Source of the DNA: Whitmania pigra | Taxonomy: Eukaryota > Annelida > Clitellata > Hirudinida > Haemopidae | DNA length: 64,000 nucleotides | Assembly: GCA_021613335.1 (NCBI GenBank) | Contig: JAJTWR010000061.1 | Location: 113,505-177,504 of the forward strand | Direction: 5' to 3' | In this document: one piece after another, positions 58,058 to 64,000 of the stretch | Numbering within the stretch: position 1 is the first letter of the stretch | Layout: every line of letters begins with the position of its first letter | Notes under the pieces: model-generated | The model's input: the letters and a program-made list of their open reading frames with translations, nothing else | Databases searched by the model: none | Told to the model about the DNA's origin: nothing | Program-made: the position numbers and the translations under genes

Positions 58058-59774
58058 TTATCGACAAGCGTTGGCAACTGGTGACAAAGGGCCGGGATCC
58101 GGCAGGGTTGCAAGCATGGCGCGGGCAATTTCGCGCTGGCCGCTGATGGCGATATTGGCGCCAAGACCGATCAGATGATCGGCCTCGGCGGAGCTGTCCG
58201 CCCGCACCAGGATCGGCAGATCGGGGTGAATCGCCCGGGCCTGGGCCACGATCTGTCCGGCTTCGAACGGGTCGGGAATGGCGATCGACAGGCGCTGAGC
58301 GCCCGCCAGATTGGCGGCGGCTAAAACTTCCGGTCGGGCGGCATTGCCAAGCAGGGCTTCCTGGCCATCTTGCCGCAAGCTGGCGATGGCGGCGTCATTG
58401 TCATCGATGACCAAAAAGGGCAAAGCGCGCTCGCGCAACCCGGCGGCAATCATGTTGCCGACCCGGCCATAGCCGACCAATACGACATGATCGCGCAAGC
58501 TCGTGGGTTCCAACGCGGGGTCAAGCAGCGGTTGCAGCGGCGCATCCCAATAACGGCTGAGCCGATCGGCAAGGGCGAAAGCCAGCGGATTGACCAGGAT
58601 CGACAAGATAGCGCCGGCCAAAATCAAATCGCGCGCCCCTGACGGCAGCAGATCCAGCCAAATGCCCAACTCGGCTAGGATGAAGGAAAATTCGCCGATC
58701 TGCGCCAGGCTGGCGGCGATGGTCAAGGCCACGACCGGCGGGTGTTTGAAGGCGCGCACGATGGCATAAGCCGCCAGGGATTTGACGACCAGGATGATGA
58801 ACAAGGTCGCCAGGATCGGCGCGGCGTCCCGGGTCAGGCTGGCCGGATCGAGCAACATGCGACCGAAACAAAAAACAGCACGGCGAAAGCATCGCGCAGC
58901 GGCAAAATTTCCTCGGCGGCGCGGTGGCTGAGTTCAGATTCGCCCAGCACCATACCGGCGAAAAACGCCCCGAGCGCAAAGGAGACGCCGAATAATTCGG
59001 CCGCGCCGAACGCCACTCCAAGCGCGGTGGCCAGAACCGCCAGCCGAAACAATTCCCGCGATCCCGAATGGGCGACGATATGCAACAGCCAGGGAATCAT
59101 CCGCCGCCCGACGATCAGCATCGAGCCGACGAACACCGCGACCTTGCCGCAGGTCAACATGACGATGGCGGTTATCCCGCCGCCAATCGCCTGGATCAGC
59201 ACAATTCCCAGCCGGCCAGATCCCCGTGGCCAGCGGTAACCTTACCGCCCATCAACCCGGCCAGGGGCGGAAGCAGAACCAGGGCCAGCACCATCGTCAA
59301 ATCCTCGACGATCAGCCAGCCAACGGCGATCCGTCCGCGTTCGCTATCGATCTGCCGGCGTTCTTGGAGTGCGCGCAGCAGAACGACGGTGCTGGCAACC
59401 GACAAAGCCAGGCCGAAGACCAAACCGCCTCCAGCCGACCAGCCAAGCGCCAGCGCCAGCGCCAGGCCAAGCCCGGTCGCGACCAGGATCTGAGCCAGAG
59501 CCCCTGGAATGGCGATCGCTTTGACCGAGAGCAGATCCTTGAGCGAAAAATGCAACCCAACCCCGAACATCAGCAGGATGACGCCGATTTCAGCCAATTG
59601 CGGCGCTAGATGCTGGTCGGCGACATAGCCTGGCGTGAACGGCCCCACCGCCACCCCGGCGAGCAGATATCCAACCAGGGGCGGGATGCGCAAGCGCACC
59701 GCGGCAGCGCCAAACAGGAAGGCGAGGCCAAGCCCGGTGACGATGGTGGCAATCAGCGACACATTATGCGGCAT
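58058..59774 (-). CDS. ybaL: YbaL/Kef-type cation:proton antiporter with TrkA-N domain, frameshifted
   Basis: The first frame has many membrane helices and FGVGLHFSLKDLLSVKAIAIPG, YLLAGVAVGPFTPGYVAD and STVVLLRALQERRQID, close to E. coli YbaL. The second has SFALGAFFAGMVLGES. The third has more helices and a C-terminal TrkA-N domain (HVVLVGYGRVGNMIAAGL then VLAAANLAGAQRLSIAIPD). Together they span about 572 residues, normal for YbaL/KefB types, which move K+ or Na+ against protons under nucleotide or glutathione control. Single-base breaks near 59200 and 58850. Followed by the MCP genes. Confidence 0.85.
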
Positions 59775-59849
59775 CGAGCGGCGGCCTTTCGTGACGGAAC
59801 GAGTATCGCCAGCATCCATGAGCCAGGGCGATCCGCACAAGGGGCAGAG

Positions 59850-60346
59850 CTATTCGTTGCGGATATTTTTTTTATTTTCGCTCCGCAGATGGCAAAAAAA
59901 AGTCGCCAGCAACGCGGCTGCCTCGCATTCGCGAATGCCGCCCAAAATCTCTCCGGCCGGTGCAGGCAGGTTGACTGCTCAAACCAGCGCGGCCCATGCT
60001 CAACCGCGCCGCCTTTGGGATTATAGGCGGCGAAATACAGCCGGCGCAGGTGACAAAGCGAAATTGCCGCGGCGCATAAAGCGCAAGGTTCCAGCGTGAC
60101 ATAGAGATCGCAGCCCGCCAGCCGCGAACCGCCCGAAAGGGCGATGCCAGCGCGCAAAACCAGCATCTCGGCATGGGCCAGCGGGTCGGCGCGTTCCTGG
60201 CAGCGATTGCCAGCCAGGGCCAGCACCTGCCTGCCGGCGCCGTTGGTCAAGACCGCGCCGACCGGAATTTCGCCGCGCGACGCCGCCTGACGCGCCTGAT
60301 CGAGCGCCAGGGCCATGAAATCGGGAGGGTGAGGAAAAAAGCGCAC
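59850..60346 (-). CDS. tadA: tRNA-adenosine deaminase, frameshifted near the end
   Basis: TadA deaminates A34 of tRNA-Arg to inosine. The zinc/proton-transfer motif LAHAEMLVLRAG and the PCxxC motif TLEPCALCAAA are intact, with YNPKGGAVEHG following. Near 59925 two extra bases (gaga) shift the frame. The family-like ending is in another frame and stops at 59850 (about 160 residues). The open frame shown without correction runs into the antiporter start. GTG at 60346 or ATG at 60316 may start it. Confidence 0.85.
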
Positions 60347-60421
60347 GCAACCGCCCCATCTTGAAAAACGCCAACCGTCATTATGGACGAGGCAAGGCGC
60401 AGGCGGTAGAATTCACGAACG

Positions 60422-61140
60422 ATGAAACGCCCGATGATTGGATTGACCCTCGATGCCGAACCGGCTGGCGGCTGGTCGGCGCTTCCTTGGTATGCTCTGC
60501 GACAGAATTATTGCGCCATTCTGGCAACCGTCGGCGCTATTCCTGTCTGCTTGCCGCATGAAACGGATCTCGTTGCCGATTATCTCGACCGGCTCGACGG
60601 TCTGGTGATCACGGGCGGGGCGTTCGATATCGATCCGATCTTATGGGGCGCGCGCGAACGGCACGCCAGCGTGACCACAAGGATGGGCGCACGCGCTTTG
60701 AACGGGCGATCGTGCAAGTGGCGCTCGAGCGCGACTTGCCGATATTGGGTATCTGCGGCGGCCAGCAATTGCTGGCGACGCTGCTGGGGGCGACGTTGAT
60801 TCAGCATATTCCAGATGAGGTGGCCGGAGCGCTTGCCCATGAACAGCCCAATCCGCGAACCGAACCCGGGCATCGTATACGGGTCGTGCCGGGAACCAGG
60901 CTGCACGATCTGGCGGGAAGCGATATGCTGGCGGTCAATTCCGCCCATCATCAAGCGGTCAAGAACGTACCGCCGGGCATCGTGGTCAATGCCTTCGCCG
61001 AGGATGGCGTGATCGAAGGGATCGAGGATCCTCGCCGGCGGTTCTGCATCGGTGTGCAATGGCATCCGGAATACGATATTTCTCCGGCGGACCGGGCGCT
61101 GTTTTCCGCGTTGATCGACCATGCGGCGGGGCGGGCATGA
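60422..61140 (+). CDS. Class I glutamine amidotransferase-like (peptidase C26), frameshifted
   Basis: The first frame has LVITGGAFDIDPILWG. The second carries the nucleophile in LGICGGQQLL and the His-Glu in QWHPEYD. The family includes gamma-glutamyl-gamma-aminobutyrate hydrolase PuuD, which would agree with the polyamine genes elsewhere, but the substrate is not certain. The break near 60680 lies in a short A run (one A too few). The stop overlaps rluB (ATGA). Confidence 0.8.
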
Positions 61141-61963
61141 CGCAACAGGGCGAGTGTCAGGCGCTTGAGGAGCGCGAGCGCATTGCCAAACGCATGGCGC
61201 GCGCCGGCGCTTGCTCGCGCGGGATGCGGAAAAATGGATCGCCGCCGGCCGGGTTTCGGTCAATGGCCAGGTTCTGGCCTCGCCGGCGACGCTGGTCGGC
61301 GCCAAGGATATCGTCACGATCGATGGCGCCGTCTTGGCGGAAGCCGAGCCGCTTCGGCTTTGGCGTTATCACAAACCGCCGGGGTTGGTTACCACCCATC
61401 GCGATCCCGAAGGACGACCGACGATTTTCCAATCCTTACCCGCTGGGCTGCCGCGGGTGATTTCGATCGGGCGGCTCGATCTGACCTCGCAGGGGTTGTT
61501 GTTGCTGACCAATGACGGCGCGTTGGCGCGCAAGCTGGAACTGCCGGCAACCGGCTGGGTTCGGCGTTACCGCGTGCGGGTTCATGGGGTCGTCGATGAA
61601 AAACGGCTGGCAGCCCTGGCCCATGGCATCGTCATCGACGCCACACGCTACGAAGCGATCGAGGCGGCGCTCGATCGCCAGCAAGGCAGCAATGCCTGGC
61701 TCACCGTGGGGTTGCGCGAGGGGAAGAATCGTGAGATCCGCCGGGTGATGGAACATTTGGGCTATTCGGTCAGCCGGTTGCTGCGCGTTTCCTACGGGCC
61801 TTTTCAACTAGGCGCGCTGGCGCCGGGGGAGGTTGAGGAAATTCCGCGCCGGGTGCTGCGCGATCAGCTGGGCCCCGCCTTTGCCGGCGGCAAAACCGAT
61901 CTCAGCGGAACCGCCAAAGCCAAAATACGGCCGAAATCGCATCGTGCGCGTCACAGCCGGTAA
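61137..61963 (+). CDS. rluB: 23S rRNA pseudouridine synthase (RluB type), frameshifted
   Basis: The start overlaps the previous stop (ATGA). The N-terminal S4-like segment (RIAKRMARAGACS then DAEKWIAAGRVSVNG) is interrupted near 61225 by a missing C. The catalytic region ISIGRLDLTSQGLLLLTNDG has the essential Asp, and GLREGKNREIRRVM is the family tail. The protein isomerises U2605 in 23S rRNA in E. coli. Confidence 0.88.
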
Positions 61964-62519
61964 GCTGAAAGGGCGCAAACTGCAGGCGCTTGCGGACAAT
62001 CGCATCCGCCCGACCAGCGACCGCGGCCGTCAGGCCCTGTTCAACATGCTGTGCCATGACGGGCCGCTCCATGCCGACGCGCCTGGAATTGCATTGGTTG
62101 GCGGGCGATTCTTGGATGTTTGCGCCGGCACAGGCGCCAATGGCATCGAAGCCTTGTCGCGCGGAGCGCGGTCGGCGGTGTTCATGGATCGGGACCTGCG
62201 CTGCGCCAAGCGTAATCTTGCCGGTGTCGATCTCGAGAGATTACGCGCCACGGTTGAGTGGATCGAAGGCGACGCCTGCACGCCACCGCCAACCTGTCAA
62301 CCTGCCGAAGTGCTGTTTCTGGATCCGCCTTACGGTCAGGGTCTGGTTGCGCCAATCTTGAGCGCGTTGCAAAAGGCCGGCTGGGTGGCAGAGCATGGGC
62401 TGGTCATCGCCGAAACCGCCCGCGACGAGTTGTGGGCGCCGCCAAGCGGTTGGCGGTTGGTCGATGAGCGCCGATATGGCAAAACCCGCTTGACTTTTTT
62501 GCGGTGGAGCAAGCGCTGA
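61944..62519 (+). CDS. rsmD: 16S rRNA guanine-966 N2-methyltransferase
   Basis: About 191 residues with the SAM site FLDVCAGTGANGIEALSRGA and the catalytic FLDPPYG. RIRPTSDRGRQALFNML is the conserved N-terminal block. The GTG start at 61944 lies inside the end of rluB and gives MRVTAGKLKGRKL; the longer frame from 61833 is rejected. rluB and rsmD are coupled by overlap. Confidence 0.92.
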   Translation: MRVTAGKLKGRKLQALADNRIRPTSDRGRQALFNMLCHDGPLHADAPGIALVGGRFLDVCAGTGANGIEALSRGARSAVFMDRDLRCAKRNLAGVDLERLRATVEWIEGDACTPPPTCQPAEVLFLDPPYGQGLVAPILSALQKAGWVAEHGLVIAETARDELWAPPSGWRLVDERRYGKTRLTFLRWSKR

Positions 62520-62544
62520 ATGTATTCGGTTCGTTTTGTTGTAG

Positions 62545-62566
62545 TTTTGCCACAGATGTGGCAAAA
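62545..62566. promoter_or_regulatory. 22-bp palindrome upstream of the OmpA-type lipoprotein gene
   Basis: ttttgccaca and tgtggcaaaa are perfect inverse repeats around ga. The site is about 175 bp upstream of the lipoprotein ATG, just after rsmD. No T run follows, so an operator is more likely than a terminator. The cognate regulator is unknown. Confidence 0.45.
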
Positions 62567-62741
62567 TGATTGGGCCACCTTGGATGCGTCGGTGAATTGC
62601 CTTTTGCGCGATGGGGATCTTGTTGCTGAGTTGGCATAAAAACCGGTACAAAGGGAAAGCTGTTTTTTTGCCTGCCCTGGCCGTTGTGCGCTGATCGGTG
62701 TGCGCCTGTCGGCAGCGGACCAACACCAAGGAGTTTGTTGG

Positions 62742-63587
62742 ATGAAATCATTAAAATTATGTGGGGCTGCGATGTCCCTTGCATTGCTTTCCGGTTGCGG
62801 CGCTTATGACGTTCAATCGCTGCGCGGGATCGCCGCTGCAACCGGCGGCAATGGCTTCACCCAGGCCTTGACCAAGGAATATCGGTCGCTGACCTTGTTC
62901 GAAGCCGATAAAATGATGGATTGGCCGGATGCTTATACCTTTGCCGCTAAAGGGCTAGCCGCGTCGCGCGGTGAAAATGTTCTGCCGGAAACGACGGATC
63001 GCTGGTCGCTGCCGGCAGCCAAGAAGACGGAATTGAACGGGGCGCGCGGCAAACTGATCGCCGCGCTCGATGGCGGCGGCCGCACGCGCCTGCCCGATAT
63101 CGCTGCCCGCGCGCAAGTTGCCTACGATTGCTGGGTCGAACAGGAAGAGGAAGCCTGGCAGACGGCCGATATCGCGCACTGCAAAGCGCTGTTCGACGCC
63201 ATGCTGGCGCAGCTGACCCAGGCGCCGGCGCCGGCGCAGGCGATAGCGCCGGTTGCCCAGCGTAACTTCATCGTGTATTTCGCGTGGGACAGCGCGCGGA
63301 TTGACCGGGCCGGCGAGGCTGTCATCGATCAGGCCGCCGCCGAAGCCAAGCGCACCGGCTCTAGCCGCATCACCGTCATTGGCCATGCCGACCGCTCAGG
63401 AGCGGCGGATTATAATGTCCGGCTGTCCTTGCGTCGCGCTGAGGCGGTGCGTTCCGCGCTCGCCACCCGTGGCATCTCTCCCGACCGCTCGTCGGTTACG
63501 GCTCTTGGCGAAACCGAGCCAGCCGTTCCCACCGCCGACGGCGTGAAAGAGCCGCGCAACCGGCGCGTGGAAGTCAATATCCGCTAA
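62742..63587 (+). CDS. OmpA-family lipoprotein
   Basis: The 281-residue protein has a lipoprotein signal (MSLALLSGC, Cys18) and a C-terminal OmpA domain (about 185-281) with FIVYFAWDSARI, VIGHADRSGAADYNVRLSLRRA and the Arg-rich ending EPRNRRVEVNIR. It would anchor the outer membrane to peptidoglycan, like Pal. The linker is Ala/Pro-rich (QAPAPAQAIAPV). The ATG at 62742 follows an AAGGAG site. It is not the tol-pal gene context. Confidence 0.85.
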   Translation: MKSLKLCGAAMSLALLSGCGAYDVQSLRGIAAATGGNGFTQALTKEYRSLTLFEADKMMDWPDAYTFAAKGLAASRGENVLPETTDRWSLPAAKKTELNGARGKLIAALDGGGRTRLPDIAARAQVAYDCWVEQEEEAWQTADIAHCKALFDAMLAQLTQAPAPAQAIAPVAQRNFIVYFAWDSARIDRAGEAVIDQAAAEAKRTGSSRITVIGHADRSGAADYNVRLSLRRAEAVRSALATRGISPDRSSVTALGETEPAVPTADGVKEPRNRRVEVNIR

Positions 63588-63644
63588 TTCAGCGTTACGC
63601 AACCAGGGCGCCGATTGCATATCAAGCCCAAGCCAAACGAGAAC

Positions 63645-63676
63645 GGGCGCCGTGGACGAAACCCACGGCGCCTTTA
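63645..63676 (+). terminator. Intrinsic terminator after the lipoprotein gene
   Basis: ggcgccgtgg and ccacggcgcc pair perfectly over a short loop and are followed by tttatt. Ends the lipoprotein transcript. Confidence 0.75.
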
Positions 63677-63783
63677 TTCTATGCGTCCACGGGCGCTGGA
63701 CGCTCTGGACTTGCGCTTTTTTCGGTGCTTAACTCATCTCGAAGCCTATGACTCAAAATATCGAATTTGAGGGTCTTTAGCCG

Positions 63784-64000
63784 ATGTACCGCCAGACGAC
63801 GCGGGCCATTACCGTTACCGTCACCCCCCATTATCTTGAGGAACATTCTTTTCCGACCGAGAATCACTATGTTTGGGCTTATCGCGTTCGGATCGAGAAT
63901 GAAGGTCAGGAGACGGTACGACTTCGACGTCGCACCTGGATGATTACCGACGGCTTTGGCCGCAAGCATGAAGTGCATGGCGAGGGGGTTGTCGGCGAGC
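63784..64000 (+). CDS. apaG: ApaG-family protein (cut by window end)
   Basis: The first 72 residues are present: MYRQTTRAITVTVTPHYLE and WAYRVRIENEG, RTWMITDGFGRKHEVHGEGV. ApaG is a small (about 125-130 residue) FnIII-like protein linked to cobalt/magnesium resistance and diadenosine tetraphosphate levels; its reaction is not settled. It lies about 110 bp after the terminator. Confidence 0.93.
   Translation, partial: MYRQTTRAITVTVTPHYLEEHSFPTENHYVWAYRVRIENEGQETVRLRRRTWMITDGFGRKHEVHGEGVVGE

Noticed and set aside
59753..59849. C-terminal extension of the tadA frame
   Set aside because: It results from the frame shift near 59925; the family-like end is at 59850, and the extension overlaps the ybaL start.

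Overview
This window is GC-rich chromosomal DNA of a motile, aerobic alphaproteobacterium, most plausibly a member of the Rhodospirillales in the broad sense. The case rests on the alphaproteobacterial gene neighbourhoods (yfgM-bamB-der, cnoX/Lon-N/Trm112, metZ-rhodanese), a homospermidine synthase, heme A synthase, an RpoH plus CIRCE heat-shock set-up, a flagellin-type gene and chemoreceptors. The species cannot be named from the sequence alone.

Layout. 1-3.4 kb: end of a flagellin/FlgL-like gene, a 2-oxoglutarate dioxygenase, a TylF-type methyltransferase and purB on the plus strand. 3.5-13.2 kb: a long minus-strand run, read as metZ, rhodanese, LysE exporter, asnB, two glycosyltransferases, gltX, speB and asd. 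13.3-19.5 kb: an accessory island with a decayed prophage replication gene, toxin-antitoxin cassettes and relics (AbiEii-type with a partner, relBE, HigB-like and RelE fragments), two head-to-head IS3-family (IS2-like) copies and a transporter fragment. 19.7-22.9 kb: isocitrate lyase divergent from its likely ScfR/RamB-type regulator, with operator-like palindromes between them. 22.9-26.9 kb: a glycosyltransferase, a TPR-methyltransferase fusion and a decayed chemoreceptor. 27-32.1 kb: a proteostasis block (cnoX, Lon-N domain protein, Trm112-like protein, rpoH, groEL, groES with CIRCE). 32.2-50.7 kb: ctaA, a Cache/HAMP adenylate or guanylate cyclase, 3-hydroxyacyl-CoA dehydrogenase, homospermidine synthase, der-bamB-yfgM, Smr protein, hydrolase, two glycosyltransferases, metY, enoyl-CoA hydratase and rplM-rpsI. 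50.9-58.1 kb: two IS5-type copies and a tandemly duplicated chemoreceptor unit. 58.1-64 kb: ybaL/kef-type antiporter, tadA, a class I amidotransferase, rluB, rsmD, an OmpA-type lipoprotein and the start of apaG.

A striking general property is the number of single-base frameshifts, many in or next to homopolymers and several in genes that are normally essential (asd, der, rpsI, tadA). The simplest reading is residual sequencing or assembly error. Those genes are therefore given as CDS with the break noted, while copies with independent signs of decay (amber codon, missing ends, lost catalytic residue) are called pseudogenes.

The most interesting signals are a perfect hairpin that would hide the ribosome binding site of the cyclase at 36.1 kb, the antiporter-chemoreceptor tandem duplication with a third leader copy cut off at its start codon, the paired operator palindromes between aceA and its regulator, and an AbiEii-type cassette with an unusual partner gene.
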